Position numbers and translations under genes: made by a program. Shown piece by piece: positions 16,799 to 25,155 of a stretch of DNA of 64,000 nucleotides. The stretch is from Bacteroidetes bacterium UBA2475 (lineage in GTDB: Bacteria; Bacteroidota; Bacteroidia; B-17B0; Aurantibacillaceae), in assembly GCA_002342065.1 (NCBI GenBank), contig DDPF01000016.1:1-64000 (forward strand), written 5' to 3'. The notes beneath the pieces are model-generated. The model did no database searches and was not told the origin of the DNA. It saw only the letters and a program-made list of their open reading frames with translations. Every line of letters begins with the position of its first letter. The first letter of the stretch is position 1.

Positions 16799-18070
16799 TT
16801 AGTATCCATATTTCTCTTTCCACAATTTTTTCAGATAATTTCTTTGCTCTTGTTCGCGGGTATTATTTCCAGGCTCATAAAATTTTGTTTCAGCAATTTG
16901 ATCGGGTAAAAATTCCTGGTCAATAAAATTGTTATCAAAAGAGTGTGCATATTTATACTCCTTACCATAATTTAAATTCTTCATTAATTTGGTTGGCGCA
17001 TTCCTTAAATGTAATGGCACGGGTAAGTCACCAGTTTTGTCAACCAGCGCAGAGGCTTCATCAATAGCCATATAGCTGGCATTGCTTTTTGCACTGCAAG
17101 CTAAATAAGTAACACACTGACTTAAAATAATACGCGACTCAGGCATTCCAATTACATTTACCGCATTAAAACAGTTGTTGGCAAGCAGTAAAGCGTTAGG
17201 GTTGGCGTTACCAATATCTTCGCTGGCTAAAATTAAAAGTCGCCGTGCAATAAATAAAGGATCTTCGCCACCTTTTATCATACGTGCCAGGTAATACACT
17301 GCAGCATTGGGATCGCTGCCTCTTATGGATTTAATAAATGCGGAAATGATATCGTAATGTTGCTCACCGCTTTTATCGTACAACGCTAAATTTTGTTGTA
17401 TAACGGTTAAAACCAATTCGTTCGTAATTTCAATAGTATTGCTTGTTGAACTGTTAACTACAATTTCTACAGCGTTCAATAATTTACGAGCATCGCCACC
17501 GCTAATGCGCAATAAGGCTTCGTGTTCTTTTACAATAATTGTTTTTGTTTTTAAGAACTCATCATTTTTTATAGCATTTGTAAAAAGATCAACTAATTCA
17601 TGTTCTTCTAAATTTTTAAGAACATAGATCTGGCAACGTGAAAGTAAAGCGGGGATAACTTCAAATGAAGGATTTTCGGTAGTGGCGCCGATCAATGTAA
17701 CTACACCTTTTTCTACTGCTCCTAATAAGGAATCTTGTTGTGATTTACTAAAACGATGGATCTCGTCAATGAACAGAACAGGTTTATTTTGATTGAAGAT
17801 ATTATTATCTGATGCTTTTTCAATTACCTCGCGCACCTCTTTTACACCGCTGTTTATAGCGCTTAAGTGGTAAAAAGGCCGTTTTAATTCGGTAGCAATT
17901 ATTAGTGCCAATGAGGTTTTACCAACACCCGGTGGACCCCAAAAAAGTATGGATGGGAGCAGGTTTTGGAGGATAGCATTGCGCAAAGCACTGCCAACGC
18001 CTATAATATGTTGTTGCCCAATGTATTGATCAAGGCTCTTTGGGCGCATTCGTTCGGCTAGGGGCTGCAT
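16799..18070 (-). CDS. rarA: replication-associated recombination protein A (RarA/MgsA)
   Basis: AAA+ ATPase of 423 residues in the clamp-loader family, acting at stalled forks. It begins PLAERMRPKSLDQYIGQQHI, with Walker A GPPGVGKTS, Walker B LFIDEIHRFSKSQQD, sensor 1 GATTENPSFEV and the arginine-finger region ALLSRCQIYVL. The C-terminal tetramerisation domain follows (ISAFIKSIRGSDPNAAVYYL, ARRLLILASEDIGNANP). Length and motifs are complete. Confidence 0.96.
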   Translation of the reverse strand: MQPLAERMRPKSLDQYIGQQHIIGVGSALRNAILQNLLPSILFWGPPGVGKTSLALIIATELKRPFYHLSAINSGVKEVREVIEKASDNNIFNQNKPVLFIDEIHRFSKSQQDSLLGAVEKGVVTLIGATTENPSFEVIPALLSRCQIYVLKNLEEHELVDLFTNAIKNDEFLKTKTIIVKEHEALLRISGGDARKLLNAVEIVVNSSTSNTIEITNELVLTVIQQNLALYDKSGEQHYDIISAFIKSIRGSDPNAAVYYLARMIKGGEDPLFIARRLLILASEDIGNANPNALLLANNCFNAVNVIGMPESRIILSQCVTYLACSAKSNASYMAIDEASALVDKTGDLPVPLHLRNAPTKLMKNLNYGKEYKYAHSFDNNFIDQEFLPDQIAETKFYEPGNNTREQEQRNYLKKLWKEKYGY

Positions 18071-18216
18071 TTTTGTTAATTATTTTTAACGGTTAAGTAA
18101 ATAATAATTTCCTATTTTTACATAAGGAAAATTAGCAAGATTTAAATTGTTATGCAACATCAAGGTTTATGCCATTAAAAGCCAGACCAAATATTTGTAA
18201 AATTTTAAAACAGAAC

Positions 18217-18738
18217 ATGAACAACAAAAAAATATTCTCGATCTCAGCTTTAACATTAGTAGTTATTTTATTAATGTCATTTGCTTTTAAAGGCGAAAAA
18301 GATCCATTACACAAACGTGTATTTAATATAAATGTTACCGAGGTTAAAGACGGAGTGGTTGCTAAAAAATCAACCATGGATAAAATGGAGTTTAAAGATG
18401 GAAGATTGTTTAGCGATTTTTTATTTGATAAATACCAGTACAAATGGTTAAAGTACCGCATTAATAAAGACTCTATCTATACAGATTCTACCGACACTGA
18501 AGTACGTTTATTAGAAGTAGAGGCTACCATTACGGATGATAAGGACCAAACTATTACTATTAATTTTACGAATGTGGAGTGGGATATAGAAGGTACTATT
18601 AAAATGACCAAAAGCGATAAGCCGAAAAAGTTTTACGATTTTGCCGGTCGCGAAAAAGGTGGTAAACCTAAAAAGCCTAAGAAACCTAAAAAAGGTGAGC
18701 CAATTGAAGGCGAACAAAAAATGGAAGAGCCAAAGTAA
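18217..18738 (+). CDS. hypothetical secreted/membrane-anchored protein with Lys/Pro-rich tail
   Basis: 173 residues from ATG 18217. An upstream in-frame ATG at 18169 would put 16 polar residues before the hydrophobic segment and is less likely. A signal or anchor segment (IFSISALTLVVILLMSFAF) is followed by a beta-rich domain (~35-135) and a basic C-terminus with KPKKPKKPKKGEP. I do not recognise the family. The basic tail could contact nucleic acid or anionic polymers, but this is only inference. Confidence 0.65.
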   Translation: MNNKKIFSISALTLVVILLMSFAFKGEKDPLHKRVFNINVTEVKDGVVAKKSTMDKMEFKDGRLFSDFLFDKYQYKWLKYRINKDSIYTDSTDTEVRLLEVEATITDDKDQTITINFTNVEWDIEGTIKMTKSDKPKKFYDFAGREKGGKPKKPKKPKKGEPIEGEQKMEEPK

Positions 18739-18894
18739 GGGCTTGTAGTATAAACAAATAGTTCGTTTTTTTGTTTTACTCTTAATTAAATTTTGTAAAC
18801 TTTTATTTTTCGTTTTTTAACATTAATTACGAAAGCCTTTTGTAAGGTACCGGTTTTTTGATCGTATATATGATATACATATTCTAAGTAAAAA

Positions 18895-19581
18895 ATGAAA
18901 AAACTAAAAACTTATTTTAAATCAACAACAACTTTTGTTGCAGCTGTTTTTTTTATGATGGCTTGCACGCAAGCTTCAAACCCAAATAAAGTAATTATGA
19001 ACGTAGAAACAAATACAAGTCAGGTTAACATTCATTCAACCAACCAAACTATTGATACCGCTACTTTTGGAGCCGGTTGTTTTTGGTGTGTAGAAGCCGT
19101 TTTTCAACGCCTTAATGGTGTAATAAGCATTAAAAGTGGTTATGCCGGCGGTACAGTTAAAAACCCGTCTTATAAAGAAGTATGTACCGGCACAACCGGA
19201 CATGCTGAAGTTTGCCAGATAATATTTGACAAGAGTAAAATTAAATTTGACGAGTTGCTTGAAGTATTCTGGAAAACACACGATCCTACGACATTGAATT
19301 ACCAGGGAAACGATCATGGAACACAATACCGCTCGGTAGTTTTTTATCATAACGCCGAACAAAAACAATTGGCCGAAAAATATAAAAAACAAATTAACGA
19401 CGAGAAGGCTTATCCGAATCCGATCGTTACGGAAATTGTGCCTTTCAATAATTATTATGAGGCGGAAGCATACCACCAAAATTATTATAACCAAAATGGT
19501 AGCGAGGGTTATTGCCAATTTGTGATCCAACCCAAAGTAGAAAAATTTGAAAAGATCTTTAAAGATAAAATGAAGAAATAA
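18895..19581 (+). CDS. msrA: peptide-methionine (S)-S-oxide reductase, lipoprotein form
   Basis: Repairs oxidised methionine residues. The catalytic motif GAGCFWC is present (nucleophile C62, C65), then GVISIKSGYAGG, HAEVCQIIFD and THDPTTLNYQGNDHGTQYRS, a complete MsrA core. Unlike cytosolic enzymes it has an N-terminal signal with a lipobox (FFMMAC, lipidated C24), so it should sit in the periplasm on a membrane and protect envelope proteins. It is followed by a bidirectional terminator. Confidence 0.95.
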   Translation: MKKLKTYFKSTTTFVAAVFFMMACTQASNPNKVIMNVETNTSQVNIHSTNQTIDTATFGAGCFWCVEAVFQRLNGVISIKSGYAGGTVKNPSYKEVCTGTTGHAEVCQIIFDKSKIKFDELLEVFWKTHDPTTLNYQGNDHGTQYRSVVFYHNAEQKQLAEKYKKQINDEKAYPNPIVTEIVPFNNYYEAEAYHQNYYNQNGSEGYCQFVIQPKVEKFEKIFKDKMKK

Positions 19582-19615
19582 AAAAAATCCGAAGAAATTT
19601 TCTTCGGATTTTTTT
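19582..19615. terminator. bidirectional terminator between msrA and efp
   Basis: Perfect stem AATCCGAAGAAA/TTTCTTCGGATT with A and T runs on both sides, so it works for msrA (+) and for efp (-), which converge here. Confidence 0.92.
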
Positions 19616-19668
19616 ATAAACTATTTAGTCTTTTGTCCTGAGTCCTTTATCTTTTGTCCAAAGAAAAA

Positions 19669-20232
19669 CTACTTCTTAATTCTCTCCACGTAATCACCTG
19701 TACGTGTATCTATCTTCACCCAATCTCCTTGGTTAAAAAACAATGGCACTTTAATTTCTGTTCCTGTATCTAAGGTTGCAAATTTTAATGTGTTAGTAGC
19801 AGTATCACCTTTTAAACCGGGCTCCGTGTAAGTAATTTCTGCTTCAATAAAAGTTGGTGGTTCTGCAATAATAGGTTCGTCACCTTCAAAGCTAACTTTT
19901 ACTTCCATACCTTCTTTTAAGAAACGGCCGCCATTACCAAACATAAGCATTGGTATATGCACTTGCTCAAAATTTTCGTTATCCATAACAACGGCAAATT
20001 CGCCTTCGGTATAAATGAACTGCATCATTTTATATTCTACACGAACTAGTTCAACACTTTCTCCACTTCTAAAACGGTTCTCGGTTTGTTTACCATTTTT
20101 TAAGTTGCGCATTTTTGCCTGGTAAAAAGCACGTAAATTGCCCGGTGTGCGGTGTTGCCAATCTGTTATTTGTACAATGTCGCCATTAAATCTTATCACT
20201 GATCCAACATTAATATCTCCTGTGTCTGCCAT
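19669..20232 (-). CDS. efp: translation elongation factor P with non-canonical tip
   Basis: Relieves ribosome stalling at polyproline. It has the normal three domains over 187 residues: KOW-like N-terminus, OB domain (FIYTEGEFAVVMDNENFEQV), and a C-terminal domain ending EIKVPLFFNQGDWVKIDTRTGDYVERI. The tip loop of domain I, normally PGKG with modified Lys34 (E. coli numbering) or Arg in the other main class, here reads TPGNLRAF. Asn32 takes the place of the lysine. So neither lysyl, 5-aminopentanol nor rhamnosyl modification at the usual residue is possible. It follows accA by 56 bp in the same direction and is probably co-transcribed. Confidence 0.95.
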   Translation of the reverse strand: MADTGDINVGSVIRFNGDIVQITDWQHRTPGNLRAFYQAKMRNLKNGKQTENRFRSGESVELVRVEYKMMQFIYTEGEFAVVMDNENFEQVHIPMLMFGNGGRFLKEGMEVKVSFEGDEPIIAEPPTFIEAEITYTEPGLKGDTATNTLKFATLDTGTEIKVPLFFNQGDWVKIDTRTGDYVERIKK

Positions 20233-20237
20233 TTTGA

Positions 20238-20270
20238 AATTATAAATTTTAAATTATGAATTATAAATTT
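20238..20270. repeat. AT-only direct/inverted repeat between accA and efp
   Basis: AATTATAAATTT occurs at 20239-20250 and 20259-20270, with AAATTATG between, making both direct and palindromic pairings in the 56-bp spacer. Its low complexity limits interpretation. Confidence 0.4.
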
Positions 20271-20288
20271 TTAGTTTTTTAAATTTTT

Positions 20289-21263
20289 TTAAGCTTCTGT
20301 TTCTACTTCTATATCATGTACAACACCCATTGCCGAAAATTTATTAATGCGTTGCTCAATTCTTTCTTCGGCACTAAATTTATTTAAAGTAGCAAGGTGT
20401 TTTAAAATTTCTTCTTTTACTGTCGCAAAAATTTCTTCATGGTTACGGTGTGCACCGCCTAATGGTTCTTTAATAATGCCATCAATTAAACCATTTTTGC
20501 TCATATTATCAGCAGTTAATTTTAATGCGTCTGCTGCTTGCTCTTTAAAACTCCAGCTCCGCCATAAAATAGAAGAACATGATTCAGGCGAAATTACCGA
20601 GTACCATGTATTCTCCAACATCAACACTTTATCGCCAATACCAATGCCTAATGCACCGCCACTGGCACCTTCGCCAATAATAATACAAATTACAGGTACT
20701 TTTAATTGTACCATTTCCAATAAATTACGTGCAATAGCTTCGCCTTGTCCGCGCTCTTCGGCTTCTAGTCCGGGATAAGCACCGGGAGTATCAATAAAAG
20801 TAACAATAGGTTTATTGAATTTTTCTGCCATTTTCATTAAACGCAGGGCCTTACGGTAACCCTCGGGGTTAGCCATACCAAACCTGCGGATCTGGCGCAT
20901 CTTGGTATTAATACCTTTTTGCTGACCAATGAACATAACGGTTTGCCCATCAATTTCCCCAAAACCGCCCACCATAGCTTTATCGTCACCAACTGTGCGA
21001 TCGCCATGCAGTTCCATAAAAGTTTTGTTTGAAACAGAATCTATATAAGCCAGTGTATAAGGTCTTTCGGCGTGGCGACTAACCTGTACACGTTGCCAGG
21101 GCGTTAAGTTTGAATAAAGTTCGTGAGTTTTAGCTGTAATATGACTTTCCAGTTCTTTAATTTTTTCGGTAAGATCTACTTTACTTTTAGAAGCAACTTC
21201 TTTAAGTTTGGTAATCTCTTCCTCTAAATCTTGAATTGGTTTTTCAAAATCCAAATAGATCAT
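20289..21263 (-). CDS. accA: acetyl-CoA carboxylase carboxyltransferase subunit alpha
   Basis: Forms malonyl-CoA together with AccD in the first step of fatty-acid synthesis. The 324 residues show an N-terminal helical part (EITKLKEVASKSKVDLTEKI) and the carboxyltransferase core: TFIDTPGAYPGLEAEERGQGEAIARN and GEGASGGALGIGIGDKVLMLENTWYSVISPE, with the oxyanion-hole glycines. The length is normal. A consensus -7 box lies 26 bp upstream of the ATG. Confidence 0.97.
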   Translation of the reverse strand: MIYLDFEKPIQDLEEEITKLKEVASKSKVDLTEKIKELESHITAKTHELYSNLTPWQRVQVSRHAERPYTLAYIDSVSNKTFMELHGDRTVGDDKAMVGGFGEIDGQTVMFIGQQKGINTKMRQIRRFGMANPEGYRKALRLMKMAEKFNKPIVTFIDTPGAYPGLEAEERGQGEAIARNLLEMVQLKVPVICIIIGEGASGGALGIGIGDKVLMLENTWYSVISPESCSSILWRSWSFKEQAADALKLTADNMSKNGLIDGIIKEPLGGAHRNHEEIFATVKEEILKHLATLNKFSAEERIEQRINKFSAMGVVHDIEVETEA

Positions 21264-21853
21264 ATTTTTGTTTGCGTTAGTTAGGCTGCAAAGATACGGT
21301 TTTTTAAAAAAACTACCATTTTTATTACCAAATCGTTAAAAAATAGGCTCGTAATCATAGATTTTAAGTTGTTTTTGGACTGTTAAATTAATTTCTTCCA
21401 TATTCATTTTTGCCCTTTTATTTTCTCTTTTTGTTAACTTAGAGTTGTGTATCAGCTATTTAATTAACAAAAATACTATGCCGATGTATTATGTGAGAAC
21501 AAAGAAGAGGAAGATTCGTGCTGTATGGGAAAATGTGCAATGACCAAAGAACTAAATAATTTAGGCGAAAAAGAAGAACAGAAGTCTACAAAAAAAACCA
21601 ATTCGGTCTTTTAAATTAACAAATTGAAGAAGCTGTGGTTAAGAGTTTTAAATTTTATTCCCCAAACCTTTTTCTTTATTTAATTTAACCCTTTTTCGGG
21701 CTTAAACGAGTTAGCTACTTTATTTAAGCTATCCACCGTTTAATTTTGTTTTGTAATACACCCTCTTATTTTATAAGTTAAAGTATGTTTACGAGGCTTT
21801 GGTATTATATTATTTGAACTATTTTAATTAACTTTATTCATTGTATACATAAA
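21264..21853. other. 590-bp gene-free stretch between accA and the MbnP-like gene
   Basis: Contains the accA promoter at the left. Around 21480-21615 there are overlapping short frames (about 21-39 codons; one would encode a segment with SCCMGKCAM) but none has a convincing start or length. The remainder is AT-rich leader sequence for the downstream operon. I see no tRNA or recognisable riboswitch. Confidence 0.45.
21289..21296 (-). promoter_or_regulatory. -7 box of accA promoter
   Basis: TATCTTTG on the minus strand, identical to the atpD -7 box. The expected leader is about 22 nt. No clear -33 TTG is present. Confidence 0.65.
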
Positions 21854-22636
21854 ATGAAAAACACTATAAAATTTATTCCGCTTGTCTTATTACTGACCAT
21901 TGTGTCTTGTAAAAAAGATAAAAAAGATCCGGACCCTGAACCGGAACCAACGCCTGTTGCAACTAGTAATACATTAAAGATCCAGTTTGAACATAATGTA
22001 GATGCAATTGCGCTTGTTTTAAATCAAAAATATGTAAACCCAAATTTAGACACGTTTAAAGTAAGTATGTTAAAATACTACATAAGTAATATTGTTATTA
22101 CAAAAAATGATAATTCTACTTTTGTTGAACCGGAGAGTTATCATTTAATTGATGTTTCTAATTTAAGTTCAACCACAATTAGTATTCCAAATGTTCCTTT
22201 TGCAAGTTATAAATCTGTTTCTTTTATGTTAGGGGTAGATAGTACACGGAACTGTTCAGGTGCACAAACCGGAGATCTTGCCCAGAATAAAAATATGTTC
22301 TGGACCTGGTCGAGTGGCTACATAATGTTTAAATTGGAAGGTACATCACCGCAGTCAGGCGCATCAAATAAAGGCTTAGAATATCACATTGGTGGTTTTG
22401 GCGGTGTAAATAAAGTACAGCGCAATTTTAGTTATTCATTTGCAAGTACTCCTGCAAATGTTTCAGCTTCTGTATCTCCTATTATACATATGTCGGTAGA
22501 TATAAATGAGTTATTTAAGAACCCAACCACAATTAATTTTGCTACCCAGCATACACAATTATCAGCTGGGGTAAATGCAAAAATGTTTGCTGATAATTAT
22601 TCGGATATGATAAAATTTGAAAACGTGCAGAATTAA
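21854..22636 (+). CDS. MbnP-like copper-binding lipoprotein
   Basis: 260-residue lipoprotein (lipobox TIVSC, C19) with an acidic Pro/Glu linker (DPDPEPEPTP) after the lipid anchor. The body is a beta-sandwich matching the MbnP family: KIQFEHNVD near the start, MLKYYISNIVI, YHLIDVSN, SVSFMLGVDS, and the hallmark NMFWTWSSGYIMFKLEG (W150, W152), then LEYHIGGFGG (H178). In characterised pairs the di-heme enzyme MbnH oxidises a tryptophan of MbnP to kynurenine, completing a copper site. Which Trp is used here is inference. It overlaps the downstream mbnH-like gene (TAATG), so the two are translationally coupled. Confidence 0.82.
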   Translation: MKNTIKFIPLVLLLTIVSCKKDKKDPDPEPEPTPVATSNTLKIQFEHNVDAIALVLNQKYVNPNLDTFKVSMLKYYISNIVITKNDNSTFVEPESYHLIDVSNLSSTTISIPNVPFASYKSVSFMLGVDSTRNCSGAQTGDLAQNKNMFWTWSSGYIMFKLEGTSPQSGASNKGLEYHIGGFGGVNKVQRNFSYSFASTPANVSASVSPIIHMSVDINELFKNPTTINFATQHTQLSAGVNAKMFADNYSDMIKFENVQN

Positions 22637-23685
22637 TGAATAGAATTGCAGTTATATTTTTTTTGTTTAGTGTTTTAATTTTTGGTGCCTGTAAAGTAGA
22701 TCCAAAGATCATAGAGCCATTGCCTGCAGATAATTTGGTTGAGGTTATCCCTGAGGGATGGCCGCAGCCTAAATATACTTATAGTGTAAATACTATCAGC
22801 GAAGATAAATTTGTGTTAGGCCGTGCTTTATTCTATGAAGAAATGCTGAGTGTAGATAACACTATTTCTTGCGGTACTTGTCATCAGGATTTTGCAGCTT
22901 TTGCACATGCTGAACATAAAACCAGTCATGGTATTTATGATAGAGTTGGCACACGTAACACGCCGGGTATTTTTAATTTAACCTGGCACCCTGTTTTTAT
23001 GCACGATGGCGGTATTAACCATATTGAACTGCAACCACTGGGACCAATAAGTAACACACTTGAAATGGGAGCTGATATTAATCCAGTAATTGCAAAATTG
23101 CAGGCATCAAGTAAATATCAAAACCTGTTTAGAAAAGCATATGGCAGCGATACAGTTACAAGCCAGAAAATGTTACGCGCTATGACCGTATTTATGGGTT
23201 TGATCTATTCTTACAATAGTAAATTTGATTATTATAAGCGTAAAGAAAATAATGTAGAATTTTCAGACGCTGAACAACGCGGTTACAGTTTGTTTACCGC
23301 TAATTGCAGCGGCTGCCATACCGAACCATTGTTCTCTGATTTTGGTTTTAAAAGCAACGGTTTAACGGTTGACCCTTTTTACCAGGATAGCGGACGAGCG
23401 CATATAACAAATTTACCGCAAGACAGGTACAAATTTAAAACACCAAGCTTAAGAAATATTGCAAAAACAGCGCCTTATATGCATGACGGGCGCTTTACAA
23501 CTTTAAATCAATGTTTAGATCATTATACAAATGCAATACCTAATTTAACCAATCTCGATCCTTCTATTCCAACTAACGGTTACCAGTTTACCGCACAAAA
23601 TAAACAAGACATAATCGCTTTTTTACACACTTTGACCGATTATAAATTGTTAGGCGATAAACGTTTTGCTGACCCTAATTTTTAA
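22636..23685 (+). CDS. MbnH-like di-heme cytochrome c peroxidase-family lipoprotein
   Basis: 349 residues with a lipobox (IFGAC, C19). Two c-type heme sites are visible: SCGTCH (C79, C82, H83) and NCSGCH (C224, C227, H228). Family motifs are also present: DKFVLGRALFYEEMLS, GTRNTPGIFNLTWHPVFMHDGG, KTPSLRNIAKTAPYMHDGRF. It is related to bacterial cytochrome c peroxidase/MauG, and its position directly after an MbnP-like gene points to the MbnH role, oxidising that partner. Start ATG 22636 overlaps the previous stop by one base. A plain peroxidase role cannot be excluded. Confidence 0.85.
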   Translation: MNRIAVIFFLFSVLIFGACKVDPKIIEPLPADNLVEVIPEGWPQPKYTYSVNTISEDKFVLGRALFYEEMLSVDNTISCGTCHQDFAAFAHAEHKTSHGIYDRVGTRNTPGIFNLTWHPVFMHDGGINHIELQPLGPISNTLEMGADINPVIAKLQASSKYQNLFRKAYGSDTVTSQKMLRAMTVFMGLIYSYNSKFDYYKRKENNVEFSDAEQRGYSLFTANCSGCHTEPLFSDFGFKSNGLTVDPFYQDSGRAHITNLPQDRYKFKTPSLRNIAKTAPYMHDGRFTTLNQCLDHYTNAIPNLTNLDPSIPTNGYQFTAQNKQDIIAFLHTLTDYKLLGDKRFADPNF

Positions 23686-23687
23686 CG

Positions 23688-24059
23688 ATGAAAAGATATA
23701 TCCTATATATTTTAATTTTAGCAGGAATCGTTTTTTATTCCTGTAAAAAAAATAATATAGGTGGTAATGCCGAAATAAAAGGCGTTGTAAAACATCACGC
23801 TAAAATAATTGCCAACGCTACTGTATATATAAAATTTAACGCAAAAGAATTTCCCGGAACAGATCTTTCTGTTTATGATGCATCTGTAAGTGTTGATGCA
23901 AACGGAAACTACAGCATTAAATGCTATAAAGGCGACTATTATTTGTATGGCGTTGGTAACGATGAGGATGTACCTTCGCCCTCTATTGTAAAAGGTGGTG
24001 TACCTGTCAATATCAGGAATAAGGAAGTGGTTGAGATCGAACTTCCGGTTACGGAATAA
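23688..24059 (+). CDS. small lipoprotein with carboxypeptidase-regulatory-like fold
   Basis: 123 residues. The lipobox is IVFYSC (C19), followed by a single beta-sandwich with the pattern AEIKGVVKHHAKIIANATVYIKF ... VSVDANGNYSIKCYKGDYYLYG. This is the signature of carboxypeptidase-regulatory/CNA-B-like domains. It starts 2 bp after the di-heme gene and completes a three-gene lipoprotein operon. It may scaffold the MbnP/MbnH pair; this is inference. Confidence 0.75.
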   Translation: MKRYILYILILAGIVFYSCKKNNIGGNAEIKGVVKHHAKIIANATVYIKFNAKEFPGTDLSVYDASVSVDANGNYSIKCYKGDYYLYGVGNDEDVPSPSIVKGGVPVNIRNKEVVEIELPVTE

Positions 24060-24106
24060 ATTAGTTTTTCATAAAGTATAATGGTTGATATAAAATATCG
24101 ATCATT

Positions 24107-24240
24107 ATGAAATTTTTAAGAGTTACATTTTTATTTTATTCAGTTTAAGAGCACTTCCCTGTGATAATGCGGGAAGATTTGTGATCGGCTTTACCTATAA
24201 TTTTAAACAGGAAAGATATTTAATAAAAAACAAAAACTAA
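24107..24240 (+). pseudogene. remnant of an outer-membrane protein gene
   Basis: ATG at 24107 opens a signal-peptide-like frame (MKFLRVTFLFYSV) that stops at 24148. An overlapping shifted frame continues the hydrophobic segment and reads to a stop at 24240, ending GRFVIGFTYNFKQERY, which looks like the last strand of a beta-barrel. Together this suggests one frameshift plus a large internal deletion that joined the two ends of an old gene. Confidence 0.45.
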
Positions 24241-24292
24241 TTTATTTTGTTTTTAATATTTCAGGTATCTTACTACTTTAAAATTAACAAGC

Positions 24293-25060
24293 GTGTCGTT
24301 TAAAATTACTTTTTTGGGTACAGGAACATCGCAGGGTGTGCCAATTATTGCATGTACTTGTGAAGTGTGCACGAGTGCAGACTCAAGAGATAAACGTTTG
24401 CGTTCTTCTATTTTAGTGGAAAGCGAAACAACGCGTGTTGTCATCGATTCAGGGCCCGATTTCAGACAACAATTGTTGCGTGCAAAAATTAAAAGATTAG
24501 ATGCTGTTGTTTTTACACACGAACATAAAGATCACATTGCAGGACTGGATGAAGTAAAGGCATTTAATTTTATTCATAAAATGGTAATGCCGGTGTATGC
24601 TACCAAACGTGTGCAACAGGCCTTACACAGGGAGTTCGCCTATATTTTTTCTGATGAAAAATATCCCGGCATTCCCGAAATTAAAGTGATAGATTTTGAT
24701 AACGAGCCCTTTTTTATTGGTGATATTTTATTGGACCCTATTAACGTAATGCACTTTAAATTGCCGGTTAAAGGTTTTAGAATAAACGATTTTGCTTATA
24801 TAACCGATGCTAATTTTATTCCGGAAGAAGAAAAAGAAAAATTAAAAGGATTGAACGTCTTGGTATTAAATGCCCTTAGAAAAGAACCACATATTTCGCA
24901 TTTTACTTTTGAAGAAGCTATTGAGCTTGTAAAGGAATTAAAACCCAGGAAGGCTTATTTTACACATATCTCGCATCAATTAGGTTTGCATGAAGAGATC
25001 TCAAAAGAATTACCGGCTAATATTGAATTAGCGGTGGATGGTTTGCAGTTGATAATATAA
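24293..25060 (+). CDS. PhnP-like metallo-beta-lactamase-fold hydrolase
   Basis: 255-residue cytoplasmic MBL-fold enzyme starting with GTG at 24293. The metal motif FTHEHKDHIAG gives H76, H78, D80 and H81. Near the N-terminus CTCEVC (C21, C23, C26) follows GTGTSQGVPIIA, as in PhnP/YcbJ-type phosphodiesterases whose Cys residues bind a structural zinc. AYITDANFI and YFTHISHQLGLH complete the metal site. The family cleaves cyclic phosphodiesters; the substrate here is unknown and no phn genes are near. It is often annotated simply as MBL fold hydrolase in Bacteroidota. Confidence 0.88.
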   Translation: MSFKITFLGTGTSQGVPIIACTCEVCTSADSRDKRLRSSILVESETTRVVIDSGPDFRQQLLRAKIKRLDAVVFTHEHKDHIAGLDEVKAFNFIHKMVMPVYATKRVQQALHREFAYIFSDEKYPGIPEIKVIDFDNEPFFIGDILLDPINVMHFKLPVKGFRINDFAYITDANFIPEEEKEKLKGLNVLVLNALRKEPHISHFTFEEAIELVKELKPRKAYFTHISHQLGLHEEISKELPANIELAVDGLQLII

Positions 25061-25143
25061 GCCACAGATTTCACAGATTGCGCAGATTTTTAATTAAAAC
25101 AAATTAAGTAGTTTCGATCTGTGTTATCCGCGAAATCTGCGGC
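25061..25143. repeat. intergenic inverted repeat, C-GAT family copy B
   Basis: Left arm 25061-25087 and right arm 25117-25143 (27 bp each) are complementary with scattered mismatches, mostly transitions, around a 29-nt AT-rich loop. The left arm matches copy A at 4288 in most positions (GCC-CA-AT-TCACAGAT). Confidence 0.78.
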
Positions 25144-25155
25144 TATTTTTTTATA

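Noticed and set aside
18864..18878. GTATAT-ATG-ATATAC palindrome upstream of msrA
   Set aside because: Short and AT-rich; could be an operator, but chance is a sufficient explanation.
21477..21616. Short overlapping frames, one with SCCMGKCAM
   Set aside because: No start codon fits the Cys-containing frame from its beginning, the frames are under 40 codons, and no ribosome or promoter signal supports them.
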